Assembly: GCA_002498925.1 (NCBI GenBank)
Contig: DAJH01000004.1
Coordinates: 1-40,316, forward strand
DNA length: 40,316 nucleotides
Reading direction: 5' to 3'
Source of the DNA: Euryarchaeota archaeon UBA173
Lineage (GTDB): Archaea; Thermoplasmatota; Poseidoniia; Poseidoniales; Thalassarchaeaceae
Program-made: the position numbers and the translations under genes
Part shown: piece after piece, positions 33,066 to 40,316 of the stretch
How positions within the stretch are numbered: position 1 is the stretch's first letter
Layout of the letters: every line of letters starts with the position of its first letter
The notes under the pieces: generated by a model
What the model saw: the letters and a program-made list of their open reading frames with translations, nothing else
The model's database searches: none
Told to the model about the DNA's origin: nothing

Positions 33066-33099
33066 CCGATATCTACGATATCGGCCCCATTCAATTGAA
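33066..33099. promoter_or_regulatory. Two palindromes upstream of the MCC operon
   Basis: A perfect inverted repeat CCGATATC-TAC-GATATCGG (33066-33084) begins three bases after the DUF63 stop. It is followed by the 10-bp palindrome TTCAATTGAA (33090-33099). The second is AT-rich and about 31-40 bases before the ATG at 33130, so it may include the TATA box. The first then lies where an upstream regulator would bind. It could be the operator of the leucine-degradation genes or an RNA hairpin. Confidence 0.45.
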
Positions 33100-33129
33100 G
33101 TCCAACACACCCTCTGCGTGCCGAGAGAA

Positions 33130-34689
33130 ATGGACCGGCTGCCAACAAGAGTCGACTTGGGAAGCGACGAATTCGCTTCCAGGAAGTCCCACAACACTGC
33201 CCTCTTGGAAGAACTCAGGGCCAAGATAGAACAGGCCAAAGGAGGAGGTGGAGGAAAGTACGTAGAGAGGCACAGGCAAAGGGGAAAGAAGATGGCCAGG
33301 GAGAGAATATCCGAAATCTGTGACCCGGGAGCCCCTTTCCTGGAGCTCTCCAGTCTCGCAGCCATTGGAATGTATGACGGGAGAGCGCACTCTGCTGGGG
33401 TTGTTACTGGAATAGGCACTGTACATGGCAAGGAATGCGTATTTGTCGCCAATGATGCAACTGTAAAGGGAGGATCGTACTATCCGATGACGGTCAAGAA
33501 GCATGTGAGGGCACAAGAGATCGCTGAGTCAAACAACCTGCCATGTATCTACCTAGTTGACTCAGGCGGAGCCTTCCTCCCACTACAAGATCAGGTTTTC
33601 CCAGACAAGGGGCACTTCGGTAGAATTTTCAGAAATCAGGCGATTCTTTCAAGCAAGGGAATACCACAGGTCGCAGCCGTTCTCGGCTCGTGCACTGCCG
33701 GGGGGGCGTACATACCAGCTATGAGTGACGAATCTATCATAGTCAAAGAAAATGGAACCATTTTCCTCGCCGGCCCCCCTCTAGTAAAGGCAGCCACCGG
33801 AGAGGAGGTAAGTGCCCAAGATCTAGGTGGTGCAGACGTCCATACCAGGGAATCGGGAGTTGCTGACCACTTTGCCGACGATGAGCCGCAGGCACTGGAC
33901 ATGATTCGTAACATCGTAGAGAATCTGAACATAGAACCAAAGCACCGACTTGACGTACAAGCCGTGGAAGAGCCAGCTCACGATCCGAATGATTTGATGG
34001 GAATCGTACCGACAGACAATAGGACTCCGTATGACGTAAGGGAGGTGATCTCAAGAATCGTTGACGGCAGTAGATTCCACGAATTCAAACAGAGATACGG
34101 GAACTCCCTGGTTTGTGGATTCGCCAGGATTCACGGATACCCAGTCGGTATCGTAGCCAACAATGGAATATTATTCTCTGAGTCTTCACTGAAAGGAGCA
34201 CACTTCGTAGAACTATGTGGGCAAAGGGGAATACCTCTGATTTTCCTCCAGAACATCATGGGATTCATGGTTGGCAAAGACGCAGAGGCCGGAGGGATAG
34301 CCAAGGACGGGGCCAAGCTAGTTACAGCTGTCTCTTGTGTGCCTGTGCCGAAATTCACAGTAATCATAGGGGGTTCCCACGGTGCTGGAAATTACGGCAT
34401 GTGCGGCAGGGCTTATGACCCAAGATTCCTGTTTATGTGGCCAAACGCTAGGATATCGGTAATGGGCGGGGAGCAAGCAGCCAGCGTCCTCTCAACCGTC
34501 GGCAGTGCCGATCCGGATGAGATTAGGGCCAAGTATGAGAGTGAGAGCAATCCATACTACTCGACCGCTAGGTTGTGGGACGATGGAGTGATTGACCCTA
34601 GGGACACCAGAGATATACTGGGCCTGTGCATCTCTGCTAGCCTCAACGCACCGATGCCGGATCAGAATTACGGAGTATTCAGGATGTGA
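33130..34689 (+). CDS. mccB: Acyl-CoA carboxylase beta subunit, probably 3-methylcrotonyl-CoA carboxylase
   Basis: Carboxyltransferase that moves the carboxyl group from biotin to the acyl-CoA. The 519-residue protein has the crotonase-fold N and C halves. Motifs match methylcrotonyl-CoA carboxylase (LiuB/MccB) better than propionyl-CoA carboxylase: YYPMTVKKHVRAQEIAE, the GGAFLPLQDQVFPDKGHFG block, GSCTAGGAYIPAMSDESIIVK and GPPLVKAATGEEVSAQDLGGADVHTRESG. The C half carries GSHGAGNYGMCGRAYDPRF and MGGEQAASVL. The start at ATG 33130 gives the family N-terminus; GTG 33118 is possible. It heads the four-gene unit. Confidence 0.92.
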   Translation: MDRLPTRVDLGSDEFASRKSHNTALLEELRAKIEQAKGGGGGKYVERHRQRGKKMARERISEICDPGAPFLELSSLAAIGMYDGRAHSAGVVTGIGTVHGKECVFVANDATVKGGSYYPMTVKKHVRAQEIAESNNLPCIYLVDSGGAFLPLQDQVFPDKGHFGRIFRNQAILSSKGIPQVAAVLGSCTAGGAYIPAMSDESIIVKENGTIFLAGPPLVKAATGEEVSAQDLGGADVHTRESGVADHFADDEPQALDMIRNIVENLNIEPKHRLDVQAVEEPAHDPNDLMGIVPTDNRTPYDVREVISRIVDGSRFHEFKQRYGNSLVCGFARIHGYPVGIVANNGILFSESSLKGAHFVELCGQRGIPLIFLQNIMGFMVGKDAEAGGIAKDGAKLVTAVSCVPVPKFTVIIGGSHGAGNYGMCGRAYDPRFLFMWPNARISVMGGEQAASVLSTVGSADPDEIRAKYESESNPYYSTARLWDDGVIDPRDTRDILGLCISASLNAPMPDQNYGVFRM

Positions 34690-34693
34690 TTAC

Positions 34694-35566
34694 ATGGATG
34701 CCAAAATGACAGATGATTCCCCGGATACCGATCTTTGCAAGCTATCCATAGATGGTTGTGTAGCCAATGTCACAATGGCTAGGAGCGAGGTCTACAATGC
34801 GCTTAACATTCAGCTGATTTCAGAGCTAATCGAGATAATTGAGTGGACGACTCAGAGATCAGTAGGCTTCACCGAGTCATTGAACGACTCATCCGGAAAT
34901 CCATATCTGAGAGCCTTCGTACTGGGGGGCGAAGGAAGGCACTTCTGCGCTGGTGCAGACATCAACATGATGAGGGACGCGGGAGCCTCTACTCCAGAGG
35001 AGAATAGAAGGGACTCAGAGCGTTTGGATACACTGTTCAACTCTCTATGGTCGCACCCCTGCTTCACCATCGGACGTGTCCAGGGGGTAGCACTCGGCGG
35101 AGGAGCGGGATTGGTAGCGTGCTTGGACCACGTCATAGCCGAACCTAGCACTAGGATTGCCCTCTCCGAGGGGAAACTAGGCATTCTTCCAGCGGTCATC
35201 GGACCATATGTATACAGGAAAATCGGCAGTGCCCAGTTTCGCAGACTTTCCATGCTGGCGAGCAGGGTTGGTTCGGAGGAGGCCCTGAGAATCGGTTGGG
35301 TCAATGAGATTGCAGACTCTCCCGACTCCCTTGCGGACTCGGCATCTTCGGTAATTTCAGACTTGCTTAGCACAGGCCCGATGGCTGTCTCGGAATCAAA
35401 GAAGCTAACCCTGGAATTCGATCGGTGGACTGGATCAGATGAAGAACTCCGCATCTGGACCATGGACAAGACAAGCGAGATGAGGGGGTCCATGGAGGGA
35501 CAAGAGGGACTTTCCGCATTCCTTGATCGAAGGCTTCCCGATTGGTCCCCAAATGACGAGGATTGA
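34694..35566 (+). CDS. liuC: Enoyl-CoA hydratase family protein, probably methylglutaconyl-CoA hydratase
   Basis: Crotonase-family enzyme of 290 residues. The oxyanion-hole segment GRHFCAGADINMM and the second one QGVALGGGAGLVACLDHVIA are intact. SEGKLGILPAVIGPYVYRKIG is very like the L(G)L.PAVISPYV of methylglutaconyl-CoA hydratase (LiuC/AUH), the step after methylcrotonyl-CoA carboxylase. A roughly 20-residue insertion near residues 52-72 is unusual. Its place between the two carboxylase subunits repeats the bacterial liu order B-C-D. ATG 34694 lies four bases after the mccB stop, with GTGAT as ribosome site. Confidence 0.87.
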   Translation: MDAKMTDDSPDTDLCKLSIDGCVANVTMARSEVYNALNIQLISELIEIIEWTTQRSVGFTESLNDSSGNPYLRAFVLGGEGRHFCAGADINMMRDAGASTPEENRRDSERLDTLFNSLWSHPCFTIGRVQGVALGGGAGLVACLDHVIAEPSTRIALSEGKLGILPAVIGPYVYRKIGSAQFRRLSMLASRVGSEEALRIGWVNEIADSPDSLADSASSVISDLLSTGPMAVSESKKLTLEFDRWTGSDEELRIWTMDKTSEMRGSMEGQEGLSAFLDRRLPDWSPNDED

Positions 35567-35575
35567 GGTCTGCAG

Positions 35576-37129
35576 ATGTTTCCAGAATGGATGCAGGGCG
35601 CGCCCTATCGGTTCGACACTGTATTGGTAGCCAACAGGGGTGAGATAGCAGTAAGGGTACTGAGGGCCGTCAAGGAGGCGGGACTCAGAGCAGTCGCCGT
35701 ATACTCAAAGCCGGATTCCGAGTCTCTGCACGTAGAGATTGCAGACGAGGCGATCCTACTGCCGGACGGACCGCTCTCTGAAAACTACCTCAACCAGGAA
35801 GCCATAATCGAAGCCGCCAGAACTTCTGGGGCTGGTGCGATACACCCTGGTTACGGCTTCCTCTCGGAGAGGGCCGATTTCGCTAGAGCTGTATCCGACA
35901 GCGAAATCATCTGGATTGGCCCCGGAGCCGAATCAATAGAGGTGATGGGAGACAAGATTTCAGCCAGATCCAGAATGATATCCTCCGGTGTCCCGGTAAT
36001 CCCTGGTGATGAAGTATCCATACCTGAAGGTGGGGCTCACCTGGGGCCTCTTGCCGTAGCTGCTGCAAAGGTCGGCTACCCGCTATTGCTGAAGGCAAGT
36101 GCCGGAGGCGGTGGAAAGGGCATGAGGGTGGTTCGAGAGCCAAAGATGCTCAGGACCGAGTACGAGGCCGCTGCGAGAGAGGCCACCGCCGCATTCGGAG
36201 ACGGCACCGTATACGTGGAAAGATTGCTGACTGGTGCAAGACATGTGGAAATTCAGGTCCTAGCCGACACCCATGGAAATTGCATCCACCTTAACGAGAG
36301 GGACTGCTCGCTCCAGAGGAGGCACCAGAAGGTAATCGAAGAGGCCCCCTCTCCAGGAGTCAGTGATTCAGTAAGGAGCTCCATGGGCGATGCTGCTGTT
36401 TTAGCGGCCAAAGCAGTAAATTACGTCGGTGCAGGAACCGTGGAGTTCCTCCTATCAAGCAATGGAGAGTTCTTTTTCCTGGAGATGAATACCCGACTCC
36501 AGGTCGAGCATCCGGTAACTGAGATGATCACTGGCGTTGATTTGGTACAGAAGCAGCTGGAGATTGCTTCCGGACTGGAAATGGGCATTTCCCAAGATCA
36601 AGTCACAATATCCGGTCATGCAATAGAAGCTAGGATCTACGCCGAAGATGCCACCAGGGGATTCCTTCCTGCAATTGGCACCCTCTCAACGTGGGTCGCT
36701 CCCTCAGGACCCGGGATAAGGGTAGACTCGGGCGTCAGACAGGGCGATGAGGTAACGGTAAATTTCGACCCCATGCTGGCCAAGCTAGTAGTCCACGCCC
36801 CAACTAGGAAGGCAGCAATCAGGAGACTCGACTCGGCATTGTCAAATTTCGTAGCACTGGGCGTCGTAACGAACATCAGCTTCCTCCGAAACGCAGCCTC
36901 ACACCCAGCGTTCTTGTCTGGAAACATCACCACAGATTTATTGGACTCGTCCGATATTTCAGAATTCCGCGATCCAGAGCCCCCTGCCAAGGCACTCGTT
37001 TCCATAGCAGAGGCAGCACTCAGGATGGGGCTTGACAAGACGCACTCCGGAGTTGCTGGGAATCCAGTAGACGAGCATACTGGACACTCAGGGGATCCTT
37101 TCAGGACCCTCTCAAGGAGCTACCCCTAG
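35576..37129 (+). CDS. mccA: Biotin carboxylase subunit of the acyl-CoA carboxylase (MccA-like, free-standing)
   Basis: ATP-grasp enzyme that carboxylates biotin with bicarbonate and ATP. The 517-residue protein starts FDTVLVANRGEIAVRV. The glycine-rich ATP loop KASAGGGGKGM is at 173-183, followed by ERDCSLQRRHQKVIEEAPSP (241-260) and the catalytic EMNTRLQVEHPVTE (303-316). The protein ends after the biotin carboxylase domain plus about 60 residues and lacks the C-terminal biotin-binding domain of usual methylcrotonyl-CoA carboxylase alpha. The biotin carrier is the next gene. ATG 35576 has GAGGT upstream. Confidence 0.92.
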   Translation: MFPEWMQGAPYRFDTVLVANRGEIAVRVLRAVKEAGLRAVAVYSKPDSESLHVEIADEAILLPDGPLSENYLNQEAIIEAARTSGAGAIHPGYGFLSERADFARAVSDSEIIWIGPGAESIEVMGDKISARSRMISSGVPVIPGDEVSIPEGGAHLGPLAVAAAKVGYPLLLKASAGGGGKGMRVVREPKMLRTEYEAAAREATAAFGDGTVYVERLLTGARHVEIQVLADTHGNCIHLNERDCSLQRRHQKVIEEAPSPGVSDSVRSSMGDAAVLAAKAVNYVGAGTVEFLLSSNGEFFFLEMNTRLQVEHPVTEMITGVDLVQKQLEIASGLEMGISQDQVTISGHAIEARIYAEDATRGFLPAIGTLSTWVAPSGPGIRVDSGVRQGDEVTVNFDPMLAKLVVHAPTRKAAIRRLDSALSNFVALGVVTNISFLRNAASHPAFLSGNITTDLLDSSDISEFRDPEPPAKALVSIAEAALRMGLDKTHSGVAGNPVDEHTGHSGDPFRTLSRSYP

Positions 37130-37137
37130 GTGATATT

Positions 37138-37638
37138 ATGGAATGGTCAATTGGAGATGAGTCAGAGAGGTACTCGGTAGTAATGTCAAACGACGGCGAG
37201 GCAATGTCCCTTTCCAACATAACAATGGACGGACAGGAAATCGAACCCCCCAATCTACAAGTCTCTTCCGATGCCTCCTCCGGTAGGCTGATCGTGGAAA
37301 TAGAGGGAATCCCAAAATTCGCCCATGTTGCAAGGGTTGGCGATGACTGGTGGATACACCTTGATGGAAGGGCCCATGTTGTGAAGGGTTACGAGAAAGG
37401 GAGCCAGAAGGGCCAGGAAGCCGACTCCGGACTCACGGCGCCAATGCCGGGAACTATCCTAGAAGTATCGGTCAAGAAAGGCCAGAGGGTCCGTGAGGGG
37501 CAGACCCTCATGGTGATGGAGGCCATGAAGATGGAGCACAAGATACAGGCTCCCAGCAATGGGGAGGTATCTCAGGTCCACTTCCAAGAGGGAGACAGAG
37601 TCGATATGGGCTCCGTTCTGATCGAACTAGCGGACTAA
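37138..37638 (+). CDS. Biotin carboxyl carrier protein of the acyl-CoA carboxylase
   Basis: 166 residues. The C-terminal biotinyl domain (about 96-166) carries the attachment site EAMKME with K131, flanked by APMPG and the GD.V..G..L strands. The N-terminal half (about 45-85) has strands such as FAHVARVGDDWWIHLDGRAHVV that look like the carrier-proximal part (BT region) of fused alpha subunits. Together with the preceding gene it equals a split MCC alpha chain. ATG 37138 has AGGTGAT six bases upstream. Confidence 0.92.
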   Translation: MEWSIGDESERYSVVMSNDGEAMSLSNITMDGQEIEPPNLQVSSDASSGRLIVEIEGIPKFAHVARVGDDWWIHLDGRAHVVKGYEKGSQKGQEADSGLTAPMPGTILEVSVKKGQRVREGQTLMVMEAMKMEHKIQAPSNGEVSQVHFQEGDRVDMGSVLIELAD

Positions 37639-37648
37639 TTCCGGGTCC

Positions 37649-37662
37649 GGGTTAATATCACA
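37649..37662 (+). promoter_or_regulatory. TATA box for a leaderless DUF4126 transcript
   Basis: GGGTTAATATCACA contains the clearest archaeal TATA-like sequence of the window. It is centred about 27 bases before the ATG at 37682, so transcription would start at or next to the start codon. There is no ribosome binding site in the gap (it is C-rich), consistent with a leaderless mRNA. Confidence 0.6.
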
Positions 37663-37681
37663 CCTCCTCCCCCGTTAAATC

Positions 37682-38269
37682 ATGGACGAGGCTGGAATCG
37701 TAATTGCTGCATTCATGGGAATCAGCCTCGCTGCTGCCTCTGGATTCAGGGTTTTCCTGCCTCCTTTCCTCATGTCACTGGCAGTGAAGGTCAATTTAAT
37801 CGATATCGACCTTGTCGGCTCGCAATTCGAATTCTTCACATCCACTCCTGCTATCATCATCCTCGGAATAGCCACAGTGGCAGAGTTCGCAGCATACTAC
37901 ACCCCATGGATAGACAATATCCTGGACACAATAGCCACTCCCGCTGCAGTTCTCGCTGGGATAGGGGTCACTGCAATCTCCCTTGAGGGTAGTGAGCCGA
38001 TTATCCAGTGGGCAATCGCAGTAATCGCAGGAGGGGGAATGTCCGCCATCATACAGACAGCCACAGTCGCAACCCGTGGAATCAGCTCCACCTTCACATT
38101 GGGAGTTGCCAACCCAGTAGTCGCAACGAGTGAGAACATCGCCAGCGTGGCACTCACCATTATAGCAATCTTGTTCCCAATCCTCGCAATTGTATTCGCA
38201 GTGCTCCTCGCTTTGCTCCTCATAAGCAGAAGAATCAACAAGAATCAGGAAAAGACGGCAACGGATTAG
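37682..38269 (+). CDS. DUF4126 family membrane protein
   Basis: 195 residues with about five hydrophobic helices. The N-terminal pattern GISLAAASGFRVFLPPFLMSLAVKVNLID and the following EFFTSTPAIIILGIATVAEFAAYYTPWIDNILDTIATPAAVLAG match DUF4126, an uncharacterised membrane family of bacteria and archaea. A glycine-rich segment precedes helix four, and a short basic tail ends the protein. It appears to be transcribed alone from its own promoter. No function can be assigned. Confidence 0.82.
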   Translation: MDEAGIVIAAFMGISLAAASGFRVFLPPFLMSLAVKVNLIDIDLVGSQFEFFTSTPAIIILGIATVAEFAAYYTPWIDNILDTIATPAAVLAGIGVTAISLEGSEPIIQWAIAVIAGGGMSAIIQTATVATRGISSTFTLGVANPVVATSENIASVALTIIAILFPILAIVFAVLLALLLISRRINKNQEKTATD

Positions 38270-38293
38270 AACCCCCACCGGCTCCAGAGTTCA

Positions 38294-40316
38294 ATGGCAC
38301 GCGGAGTCAGGGCCCAGCCTCCAATCAAGGAGGAGAAGCTCAGAATAGGATCCCCGAAGAAGGTCGCCGCCGGTTTTACCGGCGTTCAGAAGTCATTCGC
38401 CATAGGGCTAAGTGAGGCTGGTCTTATGCGCACCATCAAGACAATGAGGACCGTAAACAAGTTCGACGGGTACGACTGCCCGGGCTGCGCATGGCCTGAT
38501 CCTGACGACCACAGGAGCGGCTTTGAGTTCTGCGAGAACGGGGCGAAGGCTTTCGCTACCGAGGCCACGAAAAAGAGAGCAACTCCAGAGCTGTTAGGCA
38601 GCAAGACAGTTAGCCAACTCTCGGAAATGAGTGACATGGAACTGGACAAGCTAGGAAGGATAACCCATCCAATGATTCTCAGAGAGGACTCCGACCGATA
38701 CGAGGAGATCGAGTGGGATGATGCCTTCTCCATCATCTCCGAAGCCAGGCAAGAACTCAATGATCCCCGAGAAGCAGTTCTGTACACCAGTGGGAGAACT
38801 TCCAACGAGGCGGCATTTCTCTGGGGGACACTGGCCCGACAGTTCGGGACAAACAACCTCCCGGACTGCAGCAATATGTGCCATGAATCGAGCGGTCACG
38901 CCCTAGGCGGGTCCATAGGCATAGGAAAGGGAACTGTCAAGCTCTCATGCTTCGATGAGGCGGATCTGATTCTGGTGATCGGACAGAATCCAGGCACCAA
39001 TCACCCCAGAATGCTCACGGCATTGTCTAATTGCAAGAAGAATGGGGGCTCGGTAATCAGCATCAACCCACTAGAAGAGACTGCAATGAAGAAATTCAAG
39101 CACCCTCAGAACCCATTGCAGATGCTCGGTACCGGGACCCAGATTGCAGATGAGCACCTCCCTGTCAGGATAGGTGGGGATGCCGCACTGCTACAGGGAT
39201 TCGCAAAGGTGATGCTGGAGAGCGGGAATATCGATCATAGCTTCGTCGAGGAGCACACTTTCGGCTTCGAGGAATGGAAGAAGCATATCGAAAACGCTGA
39301 TTGGCAAGAGATAGCTTCCCAGTCAGGGATAGACAAGGAGAGAATAGAGCATATCGGAAGAAATGTTTCCAAGTCAAAGAGGATGATAGTCTGCTGGGCC
39401 ATGGGCCTAACACAGCACAAGAACAGCGTCGCAGTAATTCAGGAGATAGCGAACCTCCTTCTCGCTGGCGGCCACTTCGGTAAGCCAGGTGCGGGTGCCT
39501 GTCCAGTCAGAGGTCACTCCAACGTGCAAGGGGACCGCACTGTCGGGATAAACCACCATCCGGGCGAGGACTTCCTCTCCGCATGCGAGGAAGAAACCGG
39601 AATCGAGATGCCGAGGGAAAGGGGGTATGACGCCGTCGAGTTCATCCAAGCCGCGCTGGATGACAGAGTCAGGCTGTACATGTCGATGGGCGGAAACCTA
39701 GTCTCCGCCATGTCAGATACCGAGAGGGTAGCCGAGGCAATCGGTAATATCGACCTAAGCGTGCAGATTTCAACCAAGATGAACAGGTCCCACTTAGTCA
39801 CAGGGAGGACCGCACTGATATTGCCCTGCCTTGGAAGAACGGAGAAGGACCCATCCGGATTCGTCACCGTCGAGAACTCGATGGGAATGGTCCACTCCAG
39901 CACCGGTTCGCTTGAACCGGCTTCGCCCATGCTCCTTTCGGAACCCGAGATAGTACGGAGGATAGGCTCCGCATGCTTCCCCGACGGACCCCTCGACTGG
40001 CAGTCCCTGTCTGACCACGACTCAGTAAGGGAGCTGATTTCGAGATGCATCCCAGGATTCGAGGACTACAACACTAGGTCGAGGGAGAAGGGAGGCTTCT
40101 ACCTCCCCAATGGCCCGAGGGACGGACCGGAATGGGATACCGCCTCCGGAAAGGCGCACTTCTTCTGCCACGACCTGCCTGAGAGGGAGATCGACGAGGG
40201 AAGGTTCGTCCTCATGACGGTCCGGAGCCACGACCAGTACAACACCACCATCTACGGGATGGACGACAGGTACAGGGGGATATACAACGCCAGGAGGATC
40301 GTGATGATGAACGAGG
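38294..40316 (+). CDS. FdhF/YdeP-family molybdopterin oxidoreductase (3' end outside window)
   Basis: The first 674 residues are visible and the gene is cut by the window edge; full family members have about 760. It belongs to the formate-dehydrogenase-H-like group of molybdopterin-guanine-dinucleotide enzymes (YdeP). Family blocks are GYDCPGCAWPDP (59-70), FCENGAKA (79-86), TSGRTSNEAAFL (165-176), FGTNNLPDCSNMCHESSG (184-201) and VIGQNPGTNHPRML (228-241). C62, C65 and C80 may take part in an Fe-S cluster. C196 occupies the region where FdhH has selenocysteine. The substrate is not established for the family, and formate is only one option. ATG 38294 has no strong ribosome site. Confidence 0.9.
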   Translation, partial: MARGVRAQPPIKEEKLRIGSPKKVAAGFTGVQKSFAIGLSEAGLMRTIKTMRTVNKFDGYDCPGCAWPDPDDHRSGFEFCENGAKAFATEATKKRATPELLGSKTVSQLSEMSDMELDKLGRITHPMILREDSDRYEEIEWDDAFSIISEARQELNDPREAVLYTSGRTSNEAAFLWGTLARQFGTNNLPDCSNMCHESSGHALGGSIGIGKGTVKLSCFDEADLILVIGQNPGTNHPRMLTALSNCKKNGGSVISINPLEETAMKKFKHPQNPLQMLGTGTQIADEHLPVRIGGDAALLQGFAKVMLESGNIDHSFVEEHTFGFEEWKKHIENADWQEIASQSGIDKERIEHIGRNVSKSKRMIVCWAMGLTQHKNSVAVIQEIANLLLAGGHFGKPGAGACPVRGHSNVQGDRTVGINHHPGEDFLSACEEETGIEMPRERGYDAVEFIQAALDDRVRLYMSMGGNLVSAMSDTERVAEAIGNIDLSVQISTKMNRSHLVTGRTALILPCLGRTEKDPSGFVTVENSMGMVHSSTGSLEPASPMLLSEPEIVRRIGSACFPDGPLDWQSLSDHDSVRELISRCIPGFEDYNTRSREKGGFYLPNGPRDGPEWDTASGKAHFFCHDLPEREIDEGRFVLMTVRSHDQYNTTIYGMDDRYRGIYNARRIVMMNE

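Noticed and set aside
33130..34689. Propionyl-CoA or acetyl-CoA carboxylase as the first choice
   Set aside because: Beta-subunit motifs and the intervening methylglutaconyl-type hydratase both point to methylcrotonyl-CoA; propionyl-CoA remains a secondary possibility.
34852..35493. A 213-codon minus-strand frame
   Set aside because: It is antisense to the clearly recognisable hydratase gene and has no family features or ribosome site.
38876..38884. Selenocysteine site in the FdhF-like enzyme
   Set aside because: The codon at residue 196 is TGC (cysteine) and no in-frame TGA was seen in the visible part.

Overview
The window looks like about 40 kb of a Thermoplasmatota archaeon of the Marine Group II/III type (Candidatus Poseidoniales or a relative). 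This rests on gene content and protein style, not on a search. The archaeal markers are a euryarchaeal-type FtsZ, ribosomal protein L15e, aIF1A, a RIO1 kinase, a Dim2/Pno1-like KH protein, a DUF63 membrane protein, a PRC-barrel mini-protein and a tRNA-Tyr with a bulge-helix-bulge intron. Starts are often GTG or TTG, and genes are packed with 4-nt ATGA overlaps and GAGGTGA-like ribosome binding sites.

Layout. 1-2871: housekeeping block with ftsZ (minus), intron-containing tRNA-Tyr (plus), a ParB/SerK-like gene (minus) whose stop touches the tRNA 3' end, rpl15e and a PRC-barrel gene. 2896-17625: nearly 15 kb of five large exported proteins: an Ig/PKD-like protein with a cytoplasmic zinc ribbon; a 1460-aa secreted protein with a recurrent D-x-(I/L/F)-P motif and its single-pass membrane partner; a 1497-aa membrane-anchored subtilisin with an eight-ligand RING/PHD-like cytoplasmic tail; and a NEW3/CARDB-like anchored protein. 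This block is the best candidate for an undescribed system, perhaps a surface proteolysis or adhesion apparatus. 17722-29533: a twelve-gene respiratory complex I operon, nuoA-B-C-D-H-I-J1-J2-K-L-M-N, without the NADH-oxidising nuoE/F/G module and with unusual insertions in NuoH, NuoI and NuoL.

29579-31735: translation and ribosome-biogenesis cluster (aIF1A with a long acidic tail, RIO1, Dim2-like KH), followed by the DUF63 protein (31779-33062). 33130-37638: four genes best read as leucine-degradation enzymes: 3-methylcrotonyl-CoA carboxylase beta subunit, methylglutaconyl-CoA hydratase, a free biotin carboxylase subunit and a separate biotin carrier protein. 37682-38269: DUF4126 membrane protein with a leaderless-type promoter. 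38294-end: FdhF/YdeP-family molybdopterin oxidoreductase, cut by the window edge.

How it fits together: the genes suggest an aerobic or facultative heterotroph that digests protein outside the cell (subtilisin), catabolises branched-chain amino acids (MCC pathway) and feeds electrons into a headless complex I. Short inverted repeats (7-8 bp arms, 3-nt spacer) lie in front of four transcription units, and a perfect 18-bp palindrome lies in front of the subtilisin. No CRISPR array, insertion sequence, integrase or phage gene was seen. No gene-free stretch exceeds 300 bases.
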